Source of the DNA: Closterium sp. Naga37s-1
Taxonomy: Eukaryota; Streptophyta; Zygnematophyceae; Desmidiales; Closteriaceae
DNA length: 64,000 bases
Reading direction: 5' to 3'
NCBI GenBank assembly: GCA_947471745.1
Contig: CANJKZ010000910.1
Coordinates: forward strand, 1,394,501-1,458,500
The notes beneath the pieces are model-generated. The model saw nothing but the letters and a program-made list of their open reading frames with translations, was not told the DNA's origin and made no database searches. Position numbers and translations under genes: made by a program. Positions 1 to 9,679 of this stretch are shown piece after piece (the first letter of the stretch is position 1; every line of letters begins with the position of its first letter).

Positions 1-683
1 GGATCTGCCAATATCCCGATCTCAAATCGAGTTTTGAGAATACTGTGGCTCCACGAAGTTGGTCAAGTAGATCGTCGATCCGTGGAATCGGATACTTGTT
101 CTTGATCGTCTGCTTGTTGAGGGCTCGGTAGTCGATGCACATGCGTAAGCTTCCGTCAGGTTTTGGTGTGAAAAGCACTGGTGCACCGTATGGTGATGTT
201 GATGGTCGAATGAGTCCTTTGTCCAGAAGGTACTCGATCTGCTTCTTCATGTCGGCCAACTCGGTAGAGCTGAGTCGATATGGTGCTCGGAAGGTCGGTT
301 TTGAACCAGGTTCTTCGATGATCTCGTGCTGGTGGGTTCGGTATGGCGGCAACTGGTCTGGAAGTTCGTCAGGGAGAACGTCTTCGAACTCTTCTAGAAG
401 TTTCTGGATTGCTGGTGGAAGCTCGAGCGTTTTTCTCTCTCCTTCGTCCTCGTTGGTAACCAGTGCAACAAACCCTGCCATGGTTCGCTTCACGTCCTTC
501 TCGAAGAGTGCGAGAGTCTCCTCCGGAATATCTCCCGTGTTGCTCCAATTCGGAAGAGGAACTCTTCTGTCTTGATTGTAAATACTCGCCGTGCGGGTGA
601 CCCAGTTGATCTCGGGGTTGAACTTCTTCAGAAAATCTCTCCCAAGAATCAAGTCTAGCCCTTTGATGTTGATGACGGGTAGG
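1..683 (-). CDS. Ty3/gypsy polyprotein, end of protease and start of reverse transcriptase (partial)
   Basis: Translation from 682 down to 1 is open throughout. It begins with the end of the aspartic protease domain (ILGRDFL near 655), then the linker, then the RT N-terminus with [20 protein letters not shown] around 190-138 and the motif [10 protein letters not shown], followed by [13 protein letters not shown] at the window edge, which holds the first catalytic aspartate block. The RT palm YxDD motif, RNase H and integrase would lie to the left. It is in the same frame as the gag-protease part beyond copia A (codon phase checked across the GTCGG duplication), so the element was coding-competent here when A landed. 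Confidence 0.9.
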
Positions 684-688
684 GTCGG
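684..688. repeat. Target-site duplication of copia A, left copy (GTCGG)
   Basis: GTCGG abuts the TGTTGAG start of the left LTR; the same five bases follow the right LTR at 7156-7160. A five-base duplication is the normal copia integrase signature. Confidence 0.95.
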
Positions 689-1546
689 TGTTGAGTGATG
701 CTACCATTCGCATTCACGTCTGTCTGCCTCCCATCATATGTTCGTGCGTTGCATGCGTGTTGTGAGTGTGCACAAGAATTTGTGTTTTGTGCGGTTTGGT
801 TTTTCTGAGTGTGTGTGTGAATGTTATTTGGCTTGAGCAGATATCTGAAGTGACTCCTCTGCTCAAGAGCTTTCCGAGGAACCAAGTATCGCTTCAATCG
901 GAGCACAAACAAGAAAGTTACGAACGTTGGAGTTCGTATGCTTTTGATATTTGGTTGTGGTGACTATGGGAAGTTGTGGGGTTGACTCAATATGGGGTAC
1001 AGACTTTTGGGGGTTGGGAAATTCGTCTTTTCTACTGTAGTTGCTGCCAAATGGTTGGGAGAAACCAAACCAGGTTGGCAAGTGTGGCCAAGTTGGGTTG
1101 AGGTGGATTGTGGAGGTTGGGATAGTGACAAAGGTCAAAGTTGGGTTGCCTATGGGGAAGGGAATTGTATGGCATGGGGTTTCCTTGGTTGGGGACTCTC
1201 TTGGGACCTTCCCTCTCGTCCTCCTAATCCCTTCCACCTGGTTTAGTGCTACTCCAATTCACTTGTGTGAACTTTGTGATTGAGTTAAGATTCTTATGGC
1301 AGCATACCCCCCTGTGCGCCGAAATTGATAAGTCGAGATTTACTTCACCTCTTGATACGTTTTAACTTGGGAATTGTAGCCACGGAGTAGGGCTACAACA
1401 TATATGAGTTTAGTGAAGTTTTGACTGTGCACTTTTCGTCGACGGCGTTTCTTGTGAGCGCAACTATTCTGTCCAGAAATAGGGACCAACGATTTTGAGA
1501 AATTTAGGCACCTAATCTTCATAGACTCCGTCCTTAGTCTCTAACA
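689..1546 (+). repeat. Copia A 5' LTR (858 bp)
   Basis: Begins TGTTGAG, ends TCTAACA, giving short TGTT/AACA inverted termini. It matches 6298-7155 at a constant offset of 5,609 bases. It should hold the promoter and polyadenylation signals of the element; no clear TATA box was assigned. Confidence 0.95.
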
Positions 1547-1548
1547 AG

Positions 1549-1560
1549 TGGTATCAGAGC
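1549..1560 (+). other. Copia A primer-binding site (initiator Met tRNA type)
   Basis: TGGTATCAGAGC lies two bases after the 5' LTR and is the standard plant copia primer site complementary to the 3' end of initiator methionine tRNA. Confidence 0.92.
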
Positions 1561-1782
1561 TGATTAAGGACTTTGTGGAGAGTCTACTGAAGTGTGAAGA
1601 CCCTCCTAGACCCACCATGGCCTGTGGGCGTGCCTAAGTGGAGTTCTGGAGGTTGGATGTGACTTCCGCTAAGGGGAAACTCTGCCGAAAGTTCGTTGGC
1701 GCCGACACTTGTGAAGATTGTGTGGATCTACATTGTGACCAGCAAAAGGGGGAGCTGAAACCTCTGATTGGGAGCAGAGGAG

Positions 1783-4700
1783 ATGAATCAAGGGAGTGGA
1801 GATGCAGCTGAGAAGAGGAGTGAGCCGCCACCATCCAAGATTGAAGCTTTGGATGGCTCCAACTATGAGGAATGGAGCGGGCGGATGCGGAGCGCCTTCA
1901 AGCGCTACAAGCTGCTAAAAATTGCAATGGGAGAGGAGAAGATGCCGGGGGAAGGAGATGCCCGCGATCGGTGGATTGAGAAGAGCGCGGTGCTGTACGA
2001 CCTCATCCTCCAATCGGTCAACAACGACATGTTCCAGCACATCAAGGATTTGGTGGAGTTGGATGATTCCGGACCGAAGGCATGGAAGCTGCTACGCGAC
2101 GTGATTCAGCCCAACACGCTGCCGATGGTGATTGTGTTGGAGAAGGAGTTGGCTGCCCTCTCCATGAAACCGGGAGATGATGTGAAACCGGTCCTTGACA
2201 AGATCAAGGACACCTATGCGAGGATGGCAGCGGCGGGCAGCGAAGTGTCGCAGATGCAACAGTGCACCAAGATCATCTCGGTGCTCGACAACTCGTGGGA
2301 CAACCTCATCCCCACCCTCAACGTTCAGCAGGACAAATGGACGCCTGAGTGGCTACGGCAGCAGATTCTGCAGGAGGACTTCCGCAGACGCCACACGGGA
2401 GGTGGTGCTGCCAACAAAACTGCTGAGGGGTATGGAGCTGCAGGAGGCAGCAGAGGAAGAGGGGGAGGGAGAGGCCGAGGCCGTGGGAGAGGCTTTGGCA
2501 GAGGGAGAGGCCGAGGTGACTACAATGAGGGGCATGGGAGCTTTGGTGGCAGGGGGAGCACCCGAATGGAGGGTGCGTGCTGGTACTGCAAGAAGGCTGG
2601 ACACCCGTGGTTCAAGTGTTTCAGCCGGCCTGAGGGATGGGCCCCTCCAGGCATGAAGCCGCCAAGTGGTGAACGTGCACGCGGTGGCGCTGTGCAAGGA
2701 TCAGGTGCACAAGGTGATGGTGCACAAGGTAAAGCCGACCCTGGGATGTTCCTCATGGTTGAGGATGTGCAAGGGAGTGGGGGTGATGTGGGTTCAGTTG
2801 GGAAGGTTGTGATGCACCCCCTCACTCACTGGGTGATCGATTCAGGTTGCACGAGTCATATGACCCCACGGGCAGATTTGCTTGATGAGGTAAAACCTCC
2901 TGGGAAGATCAAGTTTGTGGCTGCCGCTTCAGGTGCTTTGCTCCCTGTGATTGGTGTTGGGAATGCTAAGGTGATGGGAGCCAATGGAGAGCTTGTGGGG
3001 CTTGGGAATGTGCTGTTGGTTGAAGGTTTGTCCGCTAACCTTCTTTCTGTGCGCCGGCTGCAGAAGAGCAAGGCTGAAGTTACCTTCGGCCCAACCAGCT
3101 GCCGTGCAAAGCTTGGGAAGTTGCTGCTGTGGAACTTGGAGGAGAAGAGCAGCTGCATCAAGGACTTGTGGCAGCTGCCCATCATCCCTTGGAAGGGGAA
3201 ACCACCAGCAACGGCAAAGGCAGCGGCAGCGGCTAAAGCAACTGCGGGAGGAGAGGAGACTGCACCAACTGCTGGGGCCCTGGATGCAGTCAAGAAGGTG
3301 CAGCAGCCACAACAGCCACATGGTGAGGTGCTTGCTGGTGTGGATGCGACAGCTGCATGGGCAAAGGCTTCATCTGGGAGTGGTGAGGCTGATTGGGAGA
3401 CGTGGCATGAGAGGCTGTGCCATGTGAACATTCCTATGCTGCAGAAGTTGGTAAAGGATGGGTGCTTGAAGGGGCTGGAGGTGAAGGGGGGAGCAAAGGA
3501 GATTGGGAGCTGCCCTACCTGCCTTGAGACCAAATTCACGAAGTTTCCCTTCAGCAGCAGCACAGGACCAGCCAAGGCACCACTTGAACTAGTGCACATG
3601 GATGTGGTGGGCCCCACGAGGGCCCTTTCTCTCTCGGGCAGCCGCTACTTCTTGACGATTGTGGACGACCACACGCGTGCGGTGTGGGTGTACCCTCTCA
3701 AGACTAAGGGGGAGGTGGCAGCGGCTGTTCTTAAGGAGTGGATGCCGAGAGCACAAAGGGAAAGCGGACACAAGGTGAAGGTGATCCGCACTGACAACGG
3801 AGGAGAGTTCATCGGCGCTGATTTTGAGAAGGAGCTGAAGCGGAAGGGGATCCAGCATCAGCTCACAGTGCCTTACAACCCTCAGCAGAATGGCGTGGCT
3901 GAGCGGTTCAACCGGACCCTGCAGGAAGGTGCTCGCACTCTCCTTGGGCGTGCAGGGCTGCCGGATCCGTTTTGGGTGACAGCACTGCGGCAGGTCGTTG
4001 TTGTGAAGAACAGGGTGCTGGCGACTGTGGGGGACAAGCAGTGGGTCCCCTACACCAAGTGGTATGGGATTGCACCAGCTGTGAACATGCTGAGAGCCTT
4101 TGGGTGCATGGTGGTGTTTCATGTGCCTAAGGAGAAGAGGGGAAAACTGGAAGCTTCTGGGAGATGGGGTGTGCACTTGGGGCTTGCTAAGGATCACAAG
4201 GGCTGGCTGATTTGGGACTTGACCAGCCAGCAGCTGACTGTGTCAAGGGATGTGAAGTTCCTTGAGTCCTTGTACTACAAGGAGTGGAAGCAGCAGCAGC
4301 AGCAGAAGCTTCCAACGACACCGCTAATTGTCGAGGCCGATGAGGTGCAGCGGCCTTCAAGGCAAGTGGAGGTTTCTGTCTCTGAGAATGAGATCTCTGG
4401 GGTGACAGAGGATGGGGGAGAACCTGAGGTGGAGGAGCAGCAGCAGCAGCAACAGCAGCAGCAGCCGCAGCAGCAGGAGGAGCAAGGTGCTCCACAAGGT
4501 GCCGGACGTACGGCTGACCGTCCTAGGAGGGATGTGCGCCCTCCTAACAGGCTGACCTATGCAAGCCGTGGCAAGCCAAAGGTGGTAAGGGCTGGGAGTG
4601 TGGCTGAGCAGTGTGATGAGGATGAGATAGCACACTGCTACTGGGCAGCCGTCCCTGAGCCCAAGACGCTAGCTGAGGCATTGAGCGGGCCCGATGCTGA

Positions 4701-6240
4701 AAAGTGGAAGCAGAGTGTGAAGGAGGAGTATGATTCTCTGCTAGAGAATGAGACGTGGGAGCTGTGTGAGCTGCCACCCGGGAAGAAGGCCATTTCTTCC
4801 AAGCTGATTTTCAGGCACAAGTACGGACCTGATGGGGCGCTGACCCGCTACAAGTCAAGGCTTGTGGCTAAGGGGTTTCAGCAGACAAAGGGAAAGGACT
4901 TCAATGAGCTCTATGCTCCTGTGGGGAAAGGCACAACACTTCGGGTGTCATTGGCAATGGCAGCAAACCGTGGATGGCGGGTGAAGCAGATGGACATCAC
5001 CACCGCCTTCCTCAATGGGATCATTCTGGAGGAGCTGTACATGTTACAGCCTGAGGGTTTGGATGATGGGAGCGGCAGGGTGTGCAGGCTGAAGAAGGCC
5101 ATCTATGGCCTGAAGCAGGCTCCTCGTGCATGGTACCACAAGTTAGAGGAGACTCTGCTGGCTGGGGGTTTCAAGAAGAGTGAGTGTGATCACAGCTTGT
5201 TCCTGCTGCAGGAGAAGGAGCAGTTTCTCATGCTCCTGGTGTATGTGGACGACATCCTGCTCTTCTCTGAGTCGTCTGCAATGATTGAGCATGTGGAGGA
5301 GATGCTGGAGATGCAGTTTAAGTGCTCCAAGATGGGAGATGTGAAGTACTATTTAGGGATGCATGTGGAGAGGGACCTTGACAAGGGAGTGTTGAGGTTG
5401 CACCAGAGAAAGTATTGTGAGGGGCTGGCTGAGAAGTATGGGCTGCAAGATGGAGGAAAGCCAGCCACCCCACTGCCTTCGGGGTTCACTGTGGAGCCCT
5501 GTGCTGATGAGGAGGTGGTGGGTGAGAGTGACAGGAAACTTTTTCATTCCATGGTTGGGGCACTCAACTATGCGGCTAACCACACACGGCCTGACATTGC
5601 CTTTGCAACATCCAGGCTTGCCAGTGTGGTTTCACGCCCCAGTCATGAGCAGCTGGAAGCGGCCAAGAGGTTGGTCCGCTATGTGAGTGCAACGGCATCA
5701 GTGGGTTTGGAGTACAGTGCTGTGAGGCAGAGGCTGCAGAGGAGTGCAGCTGATTTGAGCAAGGGGGAGATGCTCCTGACCTGCTACACTGACGCTAGCT
5801 TCAACTCGGTGAAAGCGGATGGCACCAGCATTGGAGGCTATGTGTGCCTGTTCGGAGGTGGTGCAGTGAGCTGGCGCAGTAAGAAGCAGAATGAAGTGGG
5901 GCAGTCCTCGTGTGAGACAGAGTACATGGCCCTGCATCATGGGGCAAAGGAGGTGGTGTGGCTGAGGCGTTTGTTGGAGGAGATTGGAGTTGGTCAGAGG
6001 GAGCCGACTGTGATTTTCTGTGACAATGAGTCGGCGGTGAAGCTAGCGAAGAATGCTTGTCTTCATGGGCTGACCAAACACATCAGGCCTAAGTGGCACT
6101 GGGTGAGAAGGCTCCTGGACAAGGAGGTGCGGCTGGAGATTGTGAAGACCCATCAGCAGGCGGCTGACATTCTCACCAAGCGCCTGGCTGAATCTGAGCA
6201 TTGGAAGGGCATGAAGCTTGCTGGGATGAGTGTGCATTGA
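1783..6240 (+). CDS. Copia A Gag-Pol polyprotein (1,485 aa, intact)
   Basis: The start is the first ATG of the frame, 222 bases after the primer site. Domains in order: Gag with a UBN2-like capsid region (GSNYEEWSGRM near residue 30), an Arg/Gly-rich stretch (~220-260), a CCHC zinc knuckle CWYCKKAGHPWFKC (~266), aspartic protease VIDSGCTSHM (~350), pre-integrase HHCC region (WHERLCH...CPTC, ~540-585), integrase with the D-D-E triad (HMDVVG, RTDNGGEF, NGVAERFNR; ~605-720), a Gln-rich linker (~880-900), reverse transcriptase with AFLNG and the catalytic YVDD (~1165), and RNase H (CYTDASF, CETEYMAL, ADILTKRL) to the end. All catalytic motifs are present and there is no stop or frameshift, so it is a candidate autonomous element. 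Confidence 0.97.
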   Translation: MNQGSGDAAEKRSEPPPSKIEALDGSNYEEWSGRMRSAFKRYKLLKIAMGEEKMPGEGDARDRWIEKSAVLYDLILQSVNNDMFQHIKDLVELDDSGPKAWKLLRDVIQPNTLPMVIVLEKELAALSMKPGDDVKPVLDKIKDTYARMAAAGSEVSQMQQCTKIISVLDNSWDNLIPTLNVQQDKWTPEWLRQQILQEDFRRRHTGGGAANKTAEGYGAAGGSRGRGGGRGRGRGRGFGRGRGRGDYNEGHGSFGGRGSTRMEGACWYCKKAGHPWFKCFSRPEGWAPPGMKPPSGERARGGAVQGSGAQGDGAQGKADPGMFLMVEDVQGSGGDVGSVGKVVMHPLTHWVIDSGCTSHMTPRADLLDEVKPPGKIKFVAAASGALLPVIGVGNAKVMGANGELVGLGNVLLVEGLSANLLSVRRLQKSKAEVTFGPTSCRAKLGKLLLWNLEEKSSCIKDLWQLPIIPWKGKPPATAKAAAAAKATAGGEETAPTAGALDAVKKVQQPQQPHGEVLAGVDATAAWAKASSGSGEADWETWHERLCHVNIPMLQKLVKDGCLKGLEVKGGAKEIGSCPTCLETKFTKFPFSSSTGPAKAPLELVHMDVVGPTRALSLSGSRYFLTIVDDHTRAVWVYPLKTKGEVAAAVLKEWMPRAQRESGHKVKVIRTDNGGEFIGADFEKELKRKGIQHQLTVPYNPQQNGVAERFNRTLQEGARTLLGRAGLPDPFWVTALRQVVVVKNRVLATVGDKQWVPYTKWYGIAPAVNMLRAFGCMVVFHVPKEKRGKLEASGRWGVHLGLAKDHKGWLIWDLTSQQLTVSRDVKFLESLYYKEWKQQQQQKLPTTPLIVEADEVQRPSRQVEVSVSENEISGVTEDGGEPEVEEQQQQQQQQQPQQQEEQGAPQGAGRTADRPRRDVRPPNRLTYASRGKPKVVRAGSVAEQCDEDEIAHCYWAAVPEPKTLAEALSGPDAEKWKQSVKEEYDSLLENETWELCELPPGKKAISSKLIFRHKYGPDGALTRYKSRLVAKGFQQTKGKDFNELYAPVGKGTTLRVSLAMAANRGWRVKQMDITTAFLNGIILEELYMLQPEGLDDGSGRVCRLKKAIYGLKQAPRAWYHKLEETLLAGGFKKSECDHSLFLLQEKEQFLMLLVYVDDILLFSESSAMIEHVEEMLEMQFKCSKMGDVKYYLGMHVERDLDKGVLRLHQRKYCEGLAEKYGLQDGGKPATPLPSGFTVEPCADEEVVGESDRKLFHSMVGALNYAANHTRPDIAFATSRLASVVSRPSHEQLEAAKRLVRYVSATASVGLEYSAVRQRLQRSAADLSKGEMLLTCYTDASFNSVKADGTSIGGYVCLFGGGAVSWRSKKQNEVGQSSCETEYMALHHGAKEVVWLRRLLEEIGVGQREPTVIFCDNESAVKLAKNACLHGLTKHIRPKWHWVRRLLDKEVRLEIVKTHQQAADILTKRLAESEHWKGMKLAGMSVH

Positions 6241-6285
6241 GGATGCATGCTTGAGCTATGGCATGTGGGATGATGGTTGGCAGCC

Positions 6286-6297
6286 AGAGGGGGAGTT
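6286..6297 (+). other. Copia A polypurine tract
   Basis: A purine-rich run (AGAGGGGGAG then TT) immediately precedes the 3' LTR, 46 bases after the polyprotein stop; this is where plus-strand synthesis is primed. Confidence 0.85.
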
Positions 6298-7155
6298 TGT
6301 TGAGTGATGCTACCATTCGCATTCACGTCTGTCTGCCTCCCATCATATGTTCGTGCGTTGCATGCGTGTTGTGAGTGTGCACAAGAATTTGTGTTTTGTG
6401 CGGTTTGGTTTTTCTGAGTGTGTGTGTGAATGTTATTTGGCTTGAGCAGATATCTGAAGTGACTCCTCTGCTCAAGAGCTTTCCGAGGAACCAAGTATCG
6501 CTTCAATCGGAGCACAAACAAGAAAGTTACGAACGTTGGAGTTCGTATGCTTTTGATATTTGGTTGTGGTGACTATGGGAAGTTGTGGGGTTGACTCAAT
6601 ATGGGGTACAGACTTTTGGGGGTTGGGAAATTCGTCTTTTCTACTGTAGTTGCTGCCAAATGGTTGGGAGAAACCAAACCAGGTTGGCAAGTGTGGCCAA
6701 GTTGGGTTGAGGTGGATTGTGGAGGTTGGGATAGTGACAAAGGTCAAAGTTGGGTTGCCTATGGGGAAGGGAATTGTATGGCATGGGGTTTCCTTGGTTG
6801 GGGACTCTCTTGGGACCTTCCCTCTCGTCCTCCTAATCCCTTCCACCTGGTTTAGTGCTACTCCAATTCACTTGTGTGAACTTTGTGATTGAGTTAAGAT
6901 TCTTATGGCAGCATACCCCCCTGTGCGCCGAAATTGATAAGTCGAGATTTACTTCACCTCTTGATACGTTTTAACTTGGGAATTGTAGCCACGGAGTAGG
7001 GCTACAACATATATGAGTTTAGTGAAGTTTTGACTGTGCACTTTTCGTCGACGGCGTTTCTTGTGAGCGCAACTATTCTGTCCAGAAATAGGGACCAACG
7101 ATTTTGAGAAATTTAGGCACCTAATCTTCATAGACTCCGTCCTTAGTCTCTAACA
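6298..7155 (+). repeat. Copia A 3' LTR (858 bp)
   Basis: Same sequence as 689-1546 over every stretch compared. It is followed at 7156-7160 by GTCGG, the right copy of the target duplication. Confidence 0.95.
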
Positions 7156-7160
7156 GTCGG

Positions 7161-8828
7161 TTTCCAGCGAAGAGGACCCATCTGAAGGTGTAACGCTGCT
7201 TCGCCGTAGACTTGTAATTTGCTTCCGTCAACCATCGTAGCTGTGAAGTTTGAAGGCGTGTACTTCTCATTGATGTGTTCGATGGTTGCTCCGTCGCATA
7301 CTGAATGGGATGCTCCGCTGTCCACGAGTGCTTGGAGGCGTCGTCCATTGCAGATCACCTCGAGCAAAAGTGGTTGGCGTTGCTCGTTGTACCCATTGAT
7401 CGTCTCGTTGATTGGATCATAGGGCATTTCCCATAGCTCTGTGTTTTCTCCTGGGGTGGCAGATGGCCGGTCCTGCCGTTCCCTATTGCCATGATTTTTT
7501 GTTGTCGTCGACGACGTGGTTCTCGGGCTCGTAGTAGAATTCATAGATGGGGTAGATATCGTAGATGTTTCAGATGTTGCAGATGCATCTGTAGAGGAGG
7601 TTTGAGGTCGTCACAGCTTCATGTTGACCTCCAGCTCCCTCTTGAGCTGCTTCAGCGCCACCGACTTCTTCCGTGGGGACCGGTTGGTCGACGTGGGCTG
7701 GTTTTTCAGAGAGAGGACGATGTCGTCGTTGGAAGGTCGATCTTCCACGCTCCGTTGTTGGTTCCCCATGCGCAGCTGCTGTAGTTGTCGTACCGGTACA
7801 TTCTTTTTCCTCTGAAGCTTCTCTCGTGATTTCACAAAGGCCGTAGACCCAAGAAAAATTTTTCCAAGTAAAGCATCCTTGTATGATATTTTGAAGGGGT
7901 GCTTACTTTTTACAGGGCCTTTTTGGAGTTGTCCGGGTCCAGCATGGTCTTGTGTCGCGGAGATTTTATTTCCCTCGTCGATTTTTCCTGGTAGAGTCCG
8001 TTCGCGGTTTGAAAAATTCACTCCACAATCCTCCAATATTCGCATTAAATCTGCTCCACTGCTGCGGTCCCTAAGCGCTGAACGTGCAGTTTTCATTTCG
8101 TCACAATCGATGAGTCGATGTCCGGGCTTGCCGCAGAAAGAACACTTAGATTTGTTCTTCTTTGGTCTTGCCTTCGCGTCGATTCGATCGAGTTCCATCG
8201 GGTCGGCGTACGTGGGGTTAGCCAAGCGTCCTCCATGTCGTCTAGCTCGTCCATGAATCCGTCGTGTTCCGATCATGGTTACGTCGAAACGTTCCGCTGC
8301 CGAAACGACGTCGTTGTAGCTGCTCCAATTTGCGGCCGCAACATGTTGTCGTGTTTCTTTTTTCAGCCCCGCGATAAATGCTCTAATTTTTTCGCCTTCC
8401 GTGACGTCGGGGATGCGGTTGAACAACTCCTCCATTTGTTGCGTGTAGTTCGCGACGCTCCCGATTTGTCGATGACGATGTATTTTGTCGTGGGTGATTA
8501 ATGTTGCATTAGTCGGCTCAAAACGTTGTAGTAATCCTTCACGGAACTGCTGCCACGTCGCTTCACCTTGGTTTAATAAACCGCTTCCGCTTATCCATTC
8601 AATTGCTGGTCCGCGCAGTAGTGTTGCTGCAAAATTAATTCTGTTTCTGTCGAGTGCTGGTGCTGTCCATCCGATGGCGGCGAAATAAATTTCGATCGCC
8701 AAAAGCCAGCGCCTAGCGTCGATTTCCCCATCAAAGGTGTTGGGGGCTCGAATTTCTTGGGCCTTGGGAGAATTTCGCGACTGCTGCGAAGTCACGATCG
8801 ATTCTGCTTCTGTCGCAATTTTCGCCAT
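7161..8828 (-). CDS. Ty3/gypsy Gag and protease N-part, with one in-frame UGA between them
   Basis: The ATG at 8828 opens a Gag of about 405 residues: a retrotransposon capsid domain (FDGEIDARRWLLAIEIYF near residue 35, then a GPAIEW block), a basic stretch, and a CCHC knuckle CSFCGKPGHRLIDC (~235), ending at a UGA at 7611-7613. The same frame stays open after the UGA through a Ser/Thr-rich linker into the aspartic protease (ALVDSGASHSVCDG near 7340) and, after copia A is removed, into the RT at 683. So Gag and Pol are in one frame split by one stop. Either the UGA is a decay mutation of CGA (arginine), or it is read through to set the Gag:Pol ratio. I cannot tell from one copy. Confidence 0.85.
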
Positions 8829-9259
8829 GACGCACGCTTTCACCCGAAGTCGTTCGTGTCAGAGGTCCACTGGTGATCCCCGATTGATCCTAGGGAAGGA
8901 TTACAGGCATGTTGGCCTGGGGGGTTATGGGCGCACTGACCCGCTACTTAACAAGCCCTTTTATCCCAGTGGTCTAGTGACTGGGATTCTGACAGTTCGA
9001 TCCGTCGCGCGTCGCCCTCGCTACTTCTGCACCGCTCGATATAGGTCCCGACAATTCGCAATTGTCGTCCCTGTATCGCAAACGTTTTCGCCAACAATCG
9101 AACTCACGATCCTGTTCAAAAAACGCGCGAGGGGGGGTATTCAAAACACGCAGAATCTGGTGCTTACCAGCGTCGGCGCCGAATTCGTCGCCCCCGGCGG
9201 TTTTTCGAAGCAGGAATTTCTTGAGCGCGCTGCTTAGCTGAAACTCCGCGAGTGAAAAC
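8829..9259 (-). other. Gypsy untranslated leader between primer site and gag
   Basis: About 430 bases with no supported gene. It includes GC-rich and oligo-G patches (GCGAGGGGGGGTATTC near 9126-9142 on the plus strand). Confidence 0.6.
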
Positions 9260-9274
9260 GGCTCTGATAACCAA
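9260..9274 (-). other. Gypsy primer-binding site (Met tRNA type)
   Basis: On the minus strand TTGGTTATCAGAGCC follows the LTR after about one base; apart from one extra T it matches the canonical TGGTATCAGAGC. Confidence 0.8.
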
Positions 9275-9275
9275 G

Positions 9276-9677
9276 TGTCACAGGATCGAATTTCCACTCG
9301 AGAATGTTGCACTAAAGGTGAGTACAAGGCGTATTTATATTCAGAAATACATAGAAACAACAGATAATCCGAACCTTCGGGAACACGCTCTTCTAGAATA
9401 GATAATCACAAGTGCGCATAAGCACACAAGCCCATTGGCACTTCGGATTATGGCAAGATTACGCCTTGTACACCACTGTCGGTGCTGTCGGTGCCGTATA
9501 ATGCAAATGTCGGTGCCGAAAATACCAAATAAGTGAAATAATCGGAAAGCTGTAGAAAATAGAATAGTAGTCCGATTGAGGTGAAATAAAGTGCAAATGA
9601 AAGAGGAAAATAAGGAGAATAAGATGGAGTAAAAATATGGAAATGAGAAATATGTCGAACGTCGGCGTACTCTCACA
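9276..9677 (-). repeat. Gypsy 5' LTR (~402 bp)
   Basis: On the plus strand it runs from TGTCACAGG to CTCTCACA, between the primer site and the broken integrase of copia B. It is AT-rich, contains repeated GTCGGTGC motifs near 9479-9515, and differs sharply in composition from the flanking GC-rich copia. The outer edge is placed where B's coding sequence stops, so it may be off by two or three bases. Confidence 0.75.
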
Positions 9678-9679
9678 CA

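Larger units (their letters stand above)
689..7155 (+). mobile_element. Copia A: complete, apparently intact Ty1/copia retrotransposon
   Basis: The element is 6,467 bp: 858-bp LTRs starting TGTTGAG and ending CTAACA, a perfect GTCGG duplication, primer site, one uninterrupted gag-pol frame and a purine tract. I compared the two LTRs by eye and through the translations of several reading frames covering most of their length, and found no difference. Identical LTRs mean very recent insertion, because both are copied from one template at reverse transcription. It is unrelated in LTR, leader and Gag to the short-LTR copia family that fills the rest of the window. Confidence 0.96.
1..9677 (-). mobile_element. 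Ty3/gypsy LTR retrotransposon, interrupted by copia A; 3' end lies off the left edge
   Basis: Read on the minus strand the order is LTR (9276-9677), Met-tRNA-type primer site, leader, gag, protease and start of RT, which runs off the window at base 1. Gag-protease-RT order with an ILGRDF block before the RT is that of Ty3/gypsy. Copia A (689-7155) splits it inside the protease domain; removing A and one copy of the GTCGG duplication rejoins the coding frame exactly. The element itself appears inserted in the integrase of copia B, because B's coding sequence breaks off at the LTR's outer edge near 9680; the other half of B should lie beyond the left edge. The 3' LTR is not in the window, so its age cannot be judged. 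Confidence 0.9.

Noticed and set aside
766-1283. Small open frames in copia A's LTRs, repeated exactly at 6375-6892
   Set aside because: Identical because the LTRs are identical; no domain, no conservation outside the element.
1549-1560. Possible tRNA gene at Met-tRNA-like sequences (also near 12555, 19119, 27696, 48939, 56053)
   Set aside because: Only the 12-15-base primer-binding complement is present next to LTRs; no cloverleaf.
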